A stretch of DNA of 64,000 nt from Betaproteobacteria bacterium (GCA_029883975.1 JAOUIL010000003.1:1-64000); one strand, 5' to 3'. Counted from the stretch's first letter, positions 1 to 10,318 are shown. Made by a program: numbers and translations. Notes: a model not told the origin generated them from the letters alone.

Positions 1-1
1 G

Positions 2-199
2 ATCAGCGCGCGCAAGCTGCAGGCTAGGGTCGGAAAGACAATGCAGGTGCTGGTCGACGCACCGGGCGTCGGCCGCTGCGCTGCGGACGCGCCCGAGATC
101 GACGGCACGGTGCGCTTTCGCGGCGGCAAGGCGGGAGAATTCAGGAACGTCGTGATCGAGCGCGCGAGCGCCCACGACCTACACGGGAGACTGGCATGA
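2..199 (+). CDS. rimO: Ribosomal protein S12 methylthiotransferase RimO, C-terminal (TRAM) fragment, truncated at window start
   Basis: Frame 2 reads ISARKLQARVGKTMQVLVDAPGVGRCAADAPEIDGTVRF...AHDLHGRLA*, resembling the RimO C-terminus; stop TGA overlaps the next ATG (ATGA). Confidence 0.75.
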   Translation: MSARKLQARVGKTMQVLVDAPGVGRCAADAPEIDGTVRFRGGKAGEFRNVVIERASAHDLHGRLA

Positions 200-1380
200 G
201 CACGAGAGAAGTGGTGGTGGTGGGTGGTGCGCGCACCGCGATCGGCGACTACGGCGGCGCGCTCAAGGACTGCGCGCCGACGAAGCTGGGCTCGATCGCC
301 ATCAAGGAGGCGCTCGCGCGCGCCAAGGTCGATCCGGCGGGCGTCGGGCACGTGGTGATGGGCAGCGTCATCCACGGCGAGGCGCGCGACATGTACCTGT
401 CGCGCGTCGCCGCGCTCGACGCGGGGTTGCCGGTGGGCACGCCCTGCCTGACGGTCAACCGGCTGTGCGGCTCGGGATTGCAGGCGATCGTCTCGGCGGC
501 GCAGCACATCCTGCTCGGCGACACCGACACGGTGGTGGGCGGCGGGGCGGAGAGCATGAGCCGCGCGGCCTATTTCCTGCCGGCGGGCCGCTGGGGCCAG
601 AGGATGGGCGACGCGGCCGTGGTGGACGCGATGACCGCCGCGCTGCACGACCCCTTCGGCCACGGCCACATGGGCGTCACCGCGGAGAACATCGCCGCGA
701 AGTACGGTTTCACCCGCGAGCAGCAGGACGCCTTCGCGCTCGAATCGCACCGGCGCGCGGCGAGCGCGCTGGACAAGGGCCACTTCAAGAGCCAGATCGT
801 GCCGGTCGAGGTGAAGTCGAAGAAGGGCGTCGAGCAGTACGCGCTCGACGAGCACGTGCGTCCGGGCGCGAAGGCCGAGGACTTCGCCAAGCTGAAGACG
901 GTGTTCAAGAAGGACGGCACCGTCACCGCGGGCAATGCCTCGGGCATCAACGACGCGGGCGCCGCCATCGTCATGATGGAAGCGGGCGCGGCGGCGAAGA
1001 AGGGCGCGAAGCCGATGGCGCGCCTCGTGGCGTATGCGCATGCGGGGGTCGAGCCGCAGGTCATGGGCCTCGGGCCCATTCCGGCGGTGAAGAAGGTCTT
1101 CGAGAAGTCCGGTCTCAAGCCCGCCGACATGGACGTGGTGGAATCGAACGAGGCCTTCGCCGTGCAGGCGATGGCGGTGACCAAGGACCTCGGCCTGGAT
1201 CCGGCGAAGGTCAATCCCAACGGCGGCGCGGTCGCGCTCGGCCACCCGATCGGCGCCACCGGCGCGATCCTCACCGTGAAAGCGTTGTACGAGCTCGAGC
1301 GCACGCAGAAGCGCTACGCGCTGGTGACCATGTGCATCGGCGGCGGACAGGGGATTGCGGCGATCTTCGAGAGGGTCTGA
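196..1380 (+). CDS. Acetyl-CoA C-acetyltransferase (thiolase)
   Basis: 394 aa; thiolase motifs NRLCGSGLQAI, GGAESMS, NPNGGAVALGHPIGATGA, CIGGGQG. Confidence 0.93.
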   Translation: MSTREVVVVGGARTAIGDYGGALKDCAPTKLGSIAIKEALARAKVDPAGVGHVVMGSVIHGEARDMYLSRVAALDAGLPVGTPCLTVNRLCGSGLQAIVSAAQHILLGDTDTVVGGGAESMSRAAYFLPAGRWGQRMGDAAVVDAMTAALHDPFGHGHMGVTAENIAAKYGFTREQQDAFALESHRRAASALDKGHFKSQIVPVEVKSKKGVEQYALDEHVRPGAKAEDFAKLKTVFKKDGTVTAGNASGINDAGAAIVMMEAGAAAKKGAKPMARLVAYAHAGVEPQVMGLGPIPAVKKVFEKSGLKPADMDVVESNEAFAVQAMAVTKDLGLDPAKVNPNGGAVALGHPIGATGAILTVKALYELERTQKRYALVTMCIGGGQGIAAIFERV

Positions 1381-1428
1381 GCAGGCGACGTCGCATGCGG
1401 TACCGCGACGTCTTTGCAGTTAAATCGA

Positions 1429-1475
1429 TCTCCTGTTTTTCGGCCGGAAGATTCACCCGGCCGAAAAACAGGAGA
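1429..1475. repeat. 19-bp perfect inverted repeat with 9-nt loop
   Basis: TCTCCTGTTTTTCGGCCGG-AAGATTCAC-CCGGCCGAAAAACAGGAGA between two plus-strand genes. Confidence 0.9.
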
Positions 1476-1531
1476 CCATAGAGAACCGGTCGTAGGCTCC
1501 GACGCGTAAGCGTCGCCTGCGCCCTGCGGTC

Positions 1532-2428
1532 ATGTCGAACCCACGCAAACCGATCATCGGCCTCGCCCTCGGCGCCGGCGGCGCGCGTGGCTGGGCGCAC
1601 CTCGGCGTGATCCGCGCGCTCGGCGACGCGGGCATCCGCGCCGACGTCGTGTGCGGCACGTCCATGGGCTCGCTGGTCGGCGCGGCCTACGCCGCGGGCG
1701 AGGTCGAGCGCCTCGAGGACTGGGCGCTGTCGCTCGGCTGGCGCGAGGTGTTCGGCCTGATGGACTTCACCTGGCGCGGCGGGCTGATCCGCGGCAAGAA
1801 GCTGTTCGAGTTCATGCGCTTGCGCTTCGGGTTGCAGGACATCGCCGCGCTGCCCATGCCCTACGGCGCGGTGGCCACCGAGCTCGACACGGGGCGCGAG
1901 GTCTGGCTGCGCGAGGGTCACGTGCTCGACGCGGTGCGCGCCTCGATCGCCATCCCCGGCGTGTTCGCGCCGGTGCTGCGCGACGGCGAGCTGCTGGTGG
2001 ACGGCGGCCTGGTCAATCCCGTGCCGGTATCGATGTGCCGCGCGCTCGGCGCCGACCTGGTCATCGCGGTGGACCTCGGCTGGGCGAAGCTCGGCCACTA
2101 CCGCGAGCGCGAGCGCGGCCGGCCGGCGCAGCGCGACGACGGCAGGCCCGCGTGGCTGGAGCGGTTCCTTCCGACGCGCGCCGGCAGCGCCGCGGGCACG
2201 GATGCGGGCATGCCCTCGCCGCTCGGCGTGTTCTTCACCAGCTTCGACATCATGCAGGTGCGCGTCGCCCGCAGCCGGCTCGCCGGCGACCCGGCCGACG
2301 TGCTGATCACGCCCATCCTGCCGGACTTCGCCATGATGGATTTCGACCGGGCGCGCGAGGCGATCGACGAGGGGCGCGCGGCGACCGAGCGGGCACGGCC
2401 GGTGCTCGAGCACTTGCTGGGCAGCTGA
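1532..2428 (+). CDS. Patatin-like phospholipase family protein (RssA-like)
   Basis: GAGGARGWAHLGVIRAL, GTSMGSLVGAAYA (GxSxG) and DGGLVNPVPV motifs. Confidence 0.88.
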   Translation: MSNPRKPIIGLALGAGGARGWAHLGVIRALGDAGIRADVVCGTSMGSLVGAAYAAGEVERLEDWALSLGWREVFGLMDFTWRGGLIRGKKLFEFMRLRFGLQDIAALPMPYGAVATELDTGREVWLREGHVLDAVRASIAIPGVFAPVLRDGELLVDGGLVNPVPVSMCRALGADLVIAVDLGWAKLGHYRERERGRPAQRDDGRPAWLERFLPTRAGSAAGTDAGMPSPLGVFFTSFDIMQVRVARSRLAGDPADVLITPILPDFAMMDFDRAREAIDEGRAATERARPVLEHLLGS

Positions 2429-3175
2429 ATGCAGCGCCGCGAGGAAGACGCGTTCGTCTGGCCGCGCGTGAAGCTGCTCGCGCCCGGCGCGTTGCGCCGC
2501 TGGTTCGCCGCGGGCTGGGCCGATCTCGCCGCGGCGCCGGGGCCGAGCCTGTTCTACGGCGCGACGCTCGCGCTGATGGGATTCCTGCTCACGCAGCACT
2601 TCGGCGGCGCGGTCGGCATCGCGCTCACCACCGGCTTCCTGCTGGTGGGGCCGTTCGTCGCCATCGGCCTGTACGAGCTCAGCCGCCGGCGCGAGCGCCA
2701 CGAGCCGGCGCGCCTCGCGCCGTCGCTCGTCGCCTGGAGGGCGAATCTTCCGGCGATCGGCTTCTATGCGCTCGTGCTCACGCTGATGCTCGCGGCCTGG
2801 ATCCGCGTCTCGGTCGTGGTCGTGGCGCTGTTCTTTCCCGGGGGACGCATCGACTGGGCCGCGCCCGACACCTGGGCGTTCGCCGCCGCCTACGCGGCGG
2901 CGGGCGGCGCGCTCGCGCTGTTCGTGTTCGCCACGTCGTCGCTGTCGCTGCCGCTGCTGCTCGACCGTCGCGACATGGACACCATCACCGCGGCGATCGT
3001 CAGCTTCAACGCGCTGCGCGCGAACTTCGCGACCATGCTCGTCTGGGCCGCGTGCATCGTCGCGCTCACGGCGGCCGGCTTCGCGACGTACTACGTGGGC
3101 CTGGTCGTCGCGCTGCCGCTCATCGGCCACATGACCTGGCACGCGTACCGCGAGTCGGTCGCGCCGCACGGCTGA
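2429..3175 (+). CDS. DUF2189-like multi-pass membrane protein
   Basis: 248 aa, several TM segments; resembles the DUF2189 family. Confidence 0.7.
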   Translation: MQRREEDAFVWPRVKLLAPGALRRWFAAGWADLAAAPGPSLFYGATLALMGFLLTQHFGGAVGIALTTGFLLVGPFVAIGLYELSRRRERHEPARLAPSLVAWRANLPAIGFYALVLTLMLAAWIRVSVVVVALFFPGGRIDWAAPDTWAFAAAYAAAGGALALFVFATSSLSLPLLLDRRDMDTITAAIVSFNALRANFATMLVWAACIVALTAAGFATYYVGLVVALPLIGHMTWHAYRESVAPHG

Positions 3176-3176
3176 G

Positions 3177-4022
3177 TCATGCGCGCAGCGCCACCAGCCC
3201 TGCCAGCACGACGAGCGTCGCGCCCACGCGGCGCGCGGTGAACGGCTCGCGGAGAAACAGCGCGCCGAGCACGGCGGCGAAGACCACCGACGTCTCGCGC
3301 AGCGCGGCGACGAGCGCGACCGGCGCCTGCGTCATCGCCCAGAGCGCGGTGCCGTAGGCGAGGACGGCGCCGGCGCCGCCCACGAACGTCAGGCGCCAGC
3401 GGCGCAGCAGGTGGCGCGGGGCGTCCAGCCCGCGCTGCAGGCAGCCCAGCGCGAGCATCACGCACCCGTTGGCGACGAAGAACCACAGGGCGTAGGCGAC
3501 CGGCGCGCCCGAGACGCGCGCGCCCTTGGCGTCGATCAGCGTGTAGGCGGCGATGACGCAGGCGTTGGCGAGCGCGAAGGCGAGCGACTTGCGCGTCGCC
3601 GCCGGGTCGGGCGCGCGGTGCGTCGCGAAGGCGAGGATGCCCGCGCTGATCAGCAGCACGCCCGCGGTCTGCGCCCACGGCAGCACCTCGCCGAACGCGA
3701 CGACGCCCGCAACCGCGACGAGGAGCGGGCCGCCGCCGCGCATGACGGGGTAGGTGAACGACAGGTCGCCCCACCGGTACGCGCCGGCGAGCAGCTGGAA
3801 GTAGGCGATGTGCACCACGGCGGAGGCCGCGAGCCACGGCCAGGAGGCGCTCCCGGGCAGCCCTGCGAAAGGCGCGACGGCGAGCGCCACGGCGCCGCTG
3901 CCCACGGCAATGCCGATCGAATCCAGCTGCTTGTCCGCGCCCGACTTCAGGTACGCGTTCCAGCCGGCATGCAGCAGCGCGGCGCCGAGCACGGCGAGCG
4001 CGACGGGGAGGGAGATTTCCAC
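3177..4022 (-). CDS. EamA/DMT family transporter
   Basis: 281 aa, ~10 TM, EamA-like repeats. Confidence 0.85.
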   Translation of the reverse strand: MEISLPVALAVLGAALLHAGWNAYLKSGADKQLDSIGIAVGSGAVALAVAPFAGLPGSASWPWLAASAVVHIAYFQLLAGAYRWGDLSFTYPVMRGGGPLLVAVAGVVAFGEVLPWAQTAGVLLISAGILAFATHRAPDPAATRKSLAFALANACVIAAYTLIDAKGARVSGAPVAYALWFFVANGCVMLALGCLQRGLDAPRHLLRRWRLTFVGGAGAVLAYGTALWAMTQAPVALVAALRETSVVFAAVLGALFLREPFTARRVGATLVVLAGLVALRA

Positions 4023-4028
4023 TACTCA

Positions 4029-4088
4029 AATAGGGACAGTCCCCATTTAGCTCTCGCGCCGCTTGGCTAAACGGGGACAGTCCCTATT
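4029..4088. repeat. REP-like imperfect inverted repeat (GGGACAGTCCC core)
   Basis: AATAGGGACAGTCCCCATTTAGC (4029-4051) vs reverse complement of GCTAAACGGGGACAGTCCCTATT (4066-4088), 2 mismatches in 23; related sequence at 37030-37120. Confidence 0.85.
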
Positions 4089-5553
4089 CCGGCCTCATGT
4101 GGGGAAACAGGATCACGTCCCTGATGGATGCGCTGTCGGTGAGCAGCATCACCAGGCGGTCGACGCCGAGGCCCGCGCCCGCGGTCGGCGGCAGACCGAC
4201 CTCGAGCGCGCGGATGTAGTCGGCATCGTAGTACATGGCCTCCTGGTCGCCCGACTCCTTCTTCGCCGCCTGCTCGCGAAAGCGCTCGGCCTGGTCCTCG
4301 GGATCGTTCAGCTCGGAAAAGCCGTTGGCGATCTCCTTGGTGTCGACGAACAGCTCGAAGCGATCGGTCAGGCCCGGATCGGCGTCCTTGCGCCGCGCGA
4401 GCGGCGACACCTCGGCCGGGAAATCGAGCACGAAGGTGGGCGCGACCAGGTGCTTCTCCGCCACCGTCTCGAACAGCATGAGCTGCAGCGAGCCCCAGCC
4501 CTGGTCGGCCTTGTGCTCTACCCCGAGCTCGGTGAGCTTGCGGGACAGGAACGCGCGGTCGCGCAGGTCGCCCGCGATGCCCTGCCGGCGGATGGCCTCG
4601 GGGATCGGCAGGCGTGCGAAGGGCTGGCCGAAATCGATCGCATTGCCCTGGTAGGTCACCTTGTCCGCGCCGCGCGCGGCCCGGGCCGCATTGCGCACCA
4701 GCGTCTCGGTGAGCTCGACCATGTACTCGAAGTCGCGGTACGCGCAGTACCACTCGAGCATCGTGAACTCGGGATTGTGCTTGGTGGAGATGCCCTCGTT
4801 CCTGAAGTTGCGGTTGATCTCGAACACGCGCTCCATGCCGCCCACCACCAGGCGCTTCAGGTACAGCTCGGGCGCAATCCTCAGGTACAGATCCATGCCG
4901 AGCGCGTTGTGGTGCGTGCGGAACGGCCGCGCCACCGCGCCGCCGGGGATCGGCTGCATCATCGGCGTCTCGACCTCGAGGTAGCCCTCGGCGACCAGCG
5001 TCTCGCGCAGCGACTGCACGATCCTCGAGCGCGCGGCGAACACCTCGCGCACCTCGGGGTTCACCACCAGGTCGACGTAGCGCTGGCGGTAGCGCATCTC
5101 CTGGTCGGTGAGGCCGTGGAACTTCTCGGGCAGCGGCCGCAGCGCCTTGACCAGCAGCCGCAGCGTCCTGGCGTTGACCGTCAGCTCGCCCTTGTTGGTC
5201 TTGAACAGCGTGCCTTCCACGCCGACGATGTCGCCGAGGTCCCAGTGCTTGAAGGCCTCGTGCGCGGCCTCGCCGGCGACGTCGTTGGCCACGTACACCT
5301 GCAGGCGCCCGGTCGAGTCCTGCAGCGTGGCGAAGCTCGCCTTGCCCATGACGCGCTTGAGCATCATGCGTCCGGCGATCCTGACCTTGGCGCCCTCCTT
5401 CTCCAGCGCCGCCTTGTCCAGGCCGCCGTAGCGCTGCGCCAGCTGCGCGGCGTGGTGCGCGGGCCGCCAGTCGTTGGGGAAGGACTGCCCCTGCGCGCGC
5501 AGCGCCTTCAGCTTCGCCCTGCGCTCTTCGACGAGCTTGTTGTCTTCTTCCAT
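4084..5553 (-). CDS. lysS: Lysine--tRNA ligase (class II)
   Basis: [29 protein letters not shown]...; class II motifs [32 protein letters not shown]. Confidence 0.96.
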   Translation of the reverse strand: MEEDNKLVEERRAKLKALRAQGQSFPNDWRPAHHAAQLAQRYGGLDKAALEKEGAKVRIAGRMMLKRVMGKASFATLQDSTGRLQVYVANDVAGEAAHEAFKHWDLGDIVGVEGTLFKTNKGELTVNARTLRLLVKALRPLPEKFHGLTDQEMRYRQRYVDLVVNPEVREVFAARSRIVQSLRETLVAEGYLEVETPMMQPIPGGAVARPFRTHHNALGMDLYLRIAPELYLKRLVVGGMERVFEINRNFRNEGISTKHNPEFTMLEWYCAYRDFEYMVELTETLVRNAARAARGADKVTYQGNAIDFGQPFARLPIPEAIRRQGIAGDLRDRAFLSRKLTELGVEHKADQGWGSLQLMLFETVAEKHLVAPTFVLDFPAEVSPLARRKDADPGLTDRFELFVDTKEIANGFSELNDPEDQAERFREQAAKKESGDQEAMYYDADYIRALEVGLPPTAGAGLGVDRLVMLLTDSASIRDVILFPHMRPE

Positions 5554-5567
5554 GCCCGCGGTTCTCC

Positions 5568-6672
5568 CTATACGCCCCGCTTCAGGCTCGCCTCGATGAA
5601 ATCGTCGAGGTCGCCGTCGAGCACCGCCTGCGTGGCGCCTTTCTCGACGCCGGTGCGCAGGTCCTTGATGCGCGACTGGTCCAGCACGTAGCTGCGGATC
5701 TGGTGGCCCCAGCCGATGTCGGTCTTCGACTCCTCCAGCTTTTGCCGCTCGGCCTCGCGCTTGCGCATCTCCAGCTCGAAGAGCTTGGACTTCAGCATCG
5801 CCAGGGCCTCGGCGCGGTTCCTGTGCTGCGAGCGGTCGTTCTGGCATTGGACGACGATGCCGCTGGGGATGTGCGTCATGCGGATCGCCGAGTCGGTCTT
5901 GTTCACGTGCTGCCCGCCGGCGCCCGAGGCGCGGTAGGTGTCGACGCGGATGTCGGCCGGGTTGAGCTCGATTGCCACCGTCTCGTCCACTTCCGGATAG
6001 ACGAACACGCTCGCGAACGAGGTGTGCCGCCGCGCGTTGGCGTCGAACGGCGACTTCCTGACCAGCCGGTGCACGCCGGTCTCGGTGCGCAGCGTGCCGT
6101 AGGCGTAGTCGCCGCTGATCTTCAGCGAGGCGCTCTTGATGCCCGCCACTTCGCCCTCGGTCTGCTCGAGCACCTCCACCGCGTAGCCCTTGCGGTCGCA
6201 GAACTTGAGGTACATGCGCTCCAGCATCGAGGCCCAGTCCTGCGCCTCGGTGCCGCCCGAGCCCGCCTGGATGTCCATGAAGCAGCTGTTGGGGTCGAGC
6301 GGGTTGTTGAACATGCGCTGGAACTCGAGCTGCGCGACCTGCTTTTCCAGCCCCTGCACGTCGGCCTCGACGCCGAGGAGGGTGGCGTCGTCGTTCTCCG
6401 CCTTCGCCATGCCGAACAGCTCGCCCGAGTCGGCGAGTCCCGTGGCGATGGCGTCGAGCGTGGCGACGGTGCCTTCGAGGGACTTCTTCTCGCGCCCGAG
6501 CTCCTGGGCGCGCTTCTGGTCGGACCAGACGGCAGGGTCCTCGAGCTGCTGGTTGACCTCTATGAGGCGCGCCTGCTTGCCCTCGAAGTCAAAGGTACCT
6601 CCTCAGCTCCGCAGACCGTTTGTTCAGATCTTCGAGCTTGGCGGCGAGGGCGTTGAGGCGTTCGGCTTCCAT
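5568..6672 (-). CDS. prfB: Peptide chain release factor 2 with programmed +1 frameshift
   Basis: Downstream frame encodes RF2 ([41 protein letters not shown]); upstream 27 codons from ATG at 6672 end ...AGG AGG TAC CTT TGA C, continuing in +1 at GAC TTC GAG GGC. Confidence 0.95.
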
Positions 6673-6715
6673 GAGGGGGCGGATTATACCGGGTGGCGCC
6701 CCGTCACCCCCAGGT

Positions 6716-7516
6716 TCAGCCCGCTTGCGCCTCGACGATCAGCCCCTGCGCGTGCCCGCGGTAGGGGTTGCCTCCTCGGCTGGCGAGCATGGCAGCGACT
6801 TTGCCGATGACCAGCTCGAGCGCCACGCCTCTCTTCTCGATGAGCATAGAGCGCGGCGTGCCGCGGATCTGGCCGGTGGCGATGCGCTGCGGATCGGCCC
6901 CAGCGAAGGGGATGCGCCGGGTCTCGATGCGCACGTGTCGAAAATCCGCGCCCGCGAGCAGCTGCCGCAGCAGCGCAGGATCGTGCATCTCGTACGGGAT
7001 CCTGAACCGCATCTCCGCATCCCCAGCGAACATGGCCTCGATGACTTCGGCGCCTGCCAGGGCGTGCGGATTCTCCTCGACGCGATCCCAGACGCTGAGC
7101 AGCAGGATGCCTCCCCGCACGAGAACGCGCCGCGCCTCCCTGAGCATCGCCTCGCGGTCCGGCACGAACATGATGCCGAAGCCGCACACCAGCGCGCCGA
7201 AGGCGCCGTCCGGGAAGGGGAGCTGAAGCGCGTCGGCTTCCCGCCATTCGATGCCGCTGTGCTGGCCAAGCTGCGCTTTCGCGTAGTCCAGCATTCCCGC
7301 GCTCAGGTCGGTGGCCGTGAGTCGTAACTCGGGGTCGAGGCGCTCGCGCAGCCTTCGGGTCACCAGCCCGGTGCCGCAGGCGACCTCGAGAACGTCTCCG
7401 GGCGGGCGCGGCGGCAGGCGCCGCGCGAGTTCCGCGGCGAAGGGGTCGAACTGGATCGGCCCCAGGTACTGGTCGTAGTACTGCTGGCCGGAGAACGTTG
7501 CGTATGCGCTGGCCAT
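6716..7516 (-). CDS. Class I SAM-dependent methyltransferase
   Basis: MASAYATFSGQQYYDQYLGP...VLEVACGTGLVTRRL...EADALQLPFPDGAFGALVCGFGIMF. Confidence 0.85.
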   Translation of the reverse strand: MASAYATFSGQQYYDQYLGPIQFDPFAAELARRLPPRPPGDVLEVACGTGLVTRRLRERLDPELRLTATDLSAGMLDYAKAQLGQHSGIEWREADALQLPFPDGAFGALVCGFGIMFVPDREAMLREARRVLVRGGILLLSVWDRVEENPHALAGAEVIEAMFAGDAEMRFRIPYEMHDPALLRQLLAGADFRHVRIETRRIPFAGADPQRIATGQIRGTPRSMLIEKRGVALELVIGKVAAMLASRGGNPYRGHAQGLIVEAQAG

Positions 7517-7621
7517 TGTGCTCCTTGGCTGCGTTGCCGCCGGCTTGGAGTTGGCCGGGTCACCTGCCGCCAGCCTGCGCGGCGGGGGGTGCGGGAAGGA
7601 CAGTCTACTGCGCTGCGGGCC

Positions 7622-8533
7622 ATGAGCGCCGCGACTGCGAATCTGCCCGCGCCGCGAGGCCCCGGGCAGGTGAAAATGCCGCCGATGACCCCGACCCTGC
7701 GCGGCGTCCTGTGGATGGGCGGCGCGGTGCTGTCCTTCTCCGCCATGGCGGTCGCCGCGCGCGAGCTGCTCGCGCACATGGGCGCGTTCCAGGTGCTGTT
7801 CGTGCGCAGCGTCATCATGCTGGCGATCGTGCTGCTGGTGATCGCGCAGGCGAGCGACGCGGTCACCAGCACGCGCCGCTTGCCGCTGCACCTGCTGAGG
7901 AACGTCATCCACTTCGCCGGGCAGTACTGCTGGGTGTTCGCCATCGGCGCGCTGCCGCTCGCCACGGTGTTCGCCATCGAGTTCACGATGCCGGTGTGGA
8001 CGGCGATCCTCGCGGCGCTGCTGCTGAAGGAGCGCCTGTCGCGGCCGCGCGTCGTCATGCTCGCGCTCGGCCTGGCGGGCGTGCTGATCATCCTGCGCCC
8101 CGGGTTCGCCTTCTTCCACCCGGCGGCGCTGGTGGCGCTCGCGGCGTCGCTGTTCTACGCCGGCAACATGATCGCCACCAAGCGCCTGTCGTCCACCGAC
8201 ACGCCGCTCGCCATCCTGTTCTGGATGTCGGTGGTGCAGACGCCGCTCGCGCTGGCGACCGCGCTGCCGCAGTGGGTGGCGCCGCCGCCCTCGAGCCTGC
8301 CGTGGATGGCGGTGATGGGCGTGGGCAGCTACACGGCGCACTACTGCATGACGCGCGCCTTCAAGCTCGCCGACGCCACCATCGTGGTGCCGATCGACTT
8401 CACGCGGCTGCCGCTGATCGCGGTGGTCGGCGCGCTCTTCTACCGCGAGCCGGTCGACGCGCTGATCTTCGTCGGCGCGGCGGTGATCTTCGCCGGGACC
8501 TACTACTGCCTGAGCCGGGAGCGGCGCGCCTAG
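7622..8533 (+). CDS. EamA/DMT family transporter
   Basis: Multi-TM protein, EamA-like; ORF track start 7589, ATG at 7622 plausible. Confidence 0.85.
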   Translation: MSAATANLPAPRGPGQVKMPPMTPTLRGVLWMGGAVLSFSAMAVAARELLAHMGAFQVLFVRSVIMLAIVLLVIAQASDAVTSTRRLPLHLLRNVIHFAGQYCWVFAIGALPLATVFAIEFTMPVWTAILAALLLKERLSRPRVVMLALGLAGVLIILRPGFAFFHPAALVALAASLFYAGNMIATKRLSSTDTPLAILFWMSVVQTPLALATALPQWVAPPPSSLPWMAVMGVGSYTAHYCMTRAFKLADATIVVPIDFTRLPLIAVVGALFYREPVDALIFVGAAVIFAGTYYCLSRERRA

Positions 8534-9045
8534 CGTCCCCCGGCCTGCGCGGCCACGCCGTCGTTGTCGACGCCCCGTTCCAACTGGTCGAGGCGGAAGG
8601 GCGCGCAGCGGCTCTCCCCGCCGTACGTGTCGGCCGCGCACAGCTCGATGCGCGTCTCGCCCCCGTTCTCCTCGATGCGCGCCGCGCTCAGCACCGGCAG
8701 CCGCTCGCAGTTGTCGCCGACGTGCACGCGCGACAGGACCAGCTTGCCGTCGCGCAGCAGGCTGACGATCGTGTCGGGGAAGGGCTCGCAGCGGCCGGAG
8801 TCGTACTCGATCAGGTCGACGAGCATCGTCCAGTGGGCGCCGTTGACGCGGCACTGCTGGAAGCCCCGGTCGCCGCTGAGGAGCAGCAGCTCGCGCTCGG
8901 TCACCTGCGCGACGGGCGGCCGGAACATCTCGAGGACCAGGCGCTTGCCCTCGGCGTCGCAGTCCCAGCGGATCATCGGGTCGTCGGTCGGCTCGGCGCC
9001 CGCGGCAGGCAGGGCGAGGAGGAAGGCGAGGAGCGCGGCGTTCAT
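8530..9045 (-). CDS. Hypothetical exported protein
   Basis: N-terminal signal peptide-like MNAALLAFLLALPAAGA; overlaps convergent gene end by 4 bp. Confidence 0.6.
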   Translation of the reverse strand: MNAALLAFLLALPAAGAEPTDDPMIRWDCDAEGKRLVLEMFRPPVAQVTERELLLLSGDRGFQQCRVNGAHWTMLVDLIEYDSGRCEPFPDTIVSLLRDGKLVLSRVHVGDNCERLPVLSAARIEENGGETRIELCAADTYGGESRCAPFRLDQLERGVDNDGVAAQAGGR

Positions 9046-9049
9046 TGCG

Positions 9050-10318
9050 TCACGGCTTGTAGTAGAGCGCGTTGAGCACCGCGTTGGTGACCCTGACGTC
9101 GGACAGCGCCTCGTCGGAAACGCGCTGCAGCATGCGCGAGCGGATGCGCGTCAGCTCGGCAATGAGATAGTCCTTCGGCAGGCCGGAGGCGAGAATGGAC
9201 TGCGGCCGGGTCCTTTCGTCGCTGCCATAGGTGCGGTACATGGCCTCCAGCCTCTGCTTCAGCTCGGCATCGGTGAGCGGGCCGCTGTCGGGAAACCTCG
9301 TGAACTGCTCGCGCAGCGACTCGTAGGTCGTTGCCTCGATCGGGCGCCGCACCCTGGCGTAGTACTCCTGCGTCCTGGCGTCGAAGTCCCGGATCGGCGC
9401 CGCGAGCAGCGCGGCGCGGCCGGCCGGGCCGCCCGCGGTCATCATGAAGGCCGTGGCCCGGGTGAACGCGCCGTAGTCGCGGCTTGCCAGCATCGCCGCG
9501 TTCACCTCGGGAACGCTTTCCGGCGAGCCGATCCAGACGAGGACCTCGATGATCCTCTGCACGGCCGCCCGGTCGGTGAGCTGGGTCCTGAGGTGGCGCT
9601 CCGCCCCCTCGCCGTAGGCACCATAGACAAAGACGCAGACCAGGGTCTCGTCCAGCGTGAGCGCGTGCTGCGGCACGACGGCGGTAACCGTGCCGCGCAG
9701 AAAGTGCCTGTCCAGGTAGGCGAGCGTGCGCGCGTCGCGGTCCGGGGCTACCGCGTGCGCATAATTGAAGAACTGCTGGCTGTTCCAGCGCACGATCTCG
9801 GCGTAGCCGTCCACCGCAAAGAAGGCCTGCCGGCCCAGCTCCTTGTCCGCGGGCGCGTCCTGCAGCCGGATGAAATAGCCGATGTCGAGCAGCACCAGCG
9901 GGTTCGGGCGCGGCTGGCGCATCTCCGCGGACAGTTCCTTGCGCAGGATCGGCAGCACCTCGGTCTTGTTGGCGCGGAAGAACTTCCAGGCGTCGTCCAT
10001 CTGCTTGTTGTAGCGGTCCGTGTCCGCGACGGCGCCTTCGGCGCGGATGGCGCGCAGGACCTCGAGCCATTTCAGCGTTTCTTCCTCGACAGTGGCGGCG
10101 TGCGCCGCGCTCGCGCCGAGGATGATTAGGAGGGCGGCGAGGGCGCTGCGCAGGGCCGTGGTCGTCAGGCGGCGATGCCCTTGATCCTCGACAGCAGCGC
10201 CGTGGCCTCGGCATGGCGTGGCCCCGACGCGTCGGCGAGCAGGGGCCTCAGCAGGGCGCGCAGCTGCGGGAGCGCCTTCGGCGTGAAGACGGAGGATTCC
10301 AAGAGTTGCAGTGCGCAT
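9050..10318 (-). CDS. Hypothetical exported protein (start uncertain; mature part EETLKWLEVLRAIRAEGAV...)
   Basis: Signal peptide-like TTTALRSALAALLIILGASAAHA lies ~50 codons into the ORF, so the true start may be near 10168. Confidence 0.55.
   Translation of the reverse strand: MRTATLGILRLHAEGAPAAARPAEAPARRRVGATPCRGHGAAVEDQGHRRLTTTALRSALAALLIILGASAAHAATVEEETLKWLEVLRAIRAEGAVADTDRYNKQMDDAWKFFRANKTEVLPILRKELSAEMRQPRPNPLVLLDIGYFIRLQDAPADKELGRQAFFAVDGYAEIVRWNSQQFFNYAHAVAPDRDARTLAYLDRHFLRGTVTAVVPQHALTLDETLVCVFVYGAYGEGAERHLRTQLTDRAAVQRIIEVLVWIGSPESVPEVNAAMLASRDYGAFTRATAFMMTAGGPAGRAALLAAPIRDFDARTQEYYARVRRPIEATTYESLREQFTRFPDSGPLTDAELKQRLEAMYRTYGSDERTRPQSILASGLPKDYLIAELTRIRSRMLQRVSDEALSDVRVTNAVLNALYYKP

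Noticed and set aside
1271-3169. Long minus-strand ORF (632 aa) opposite the patatin and DUF2189 genes
   Set aside because: Arg/Ala/His/Gly-rich, low-complexity shadow ORF typical of GC-rich DNA; the plus-strand ORFs encode recognisable proteins. Same reasoning for 4063-5691 +, 21689-23284 +, 24805-26778 +, 46218-48158 - and other antisense ORFs in the track.
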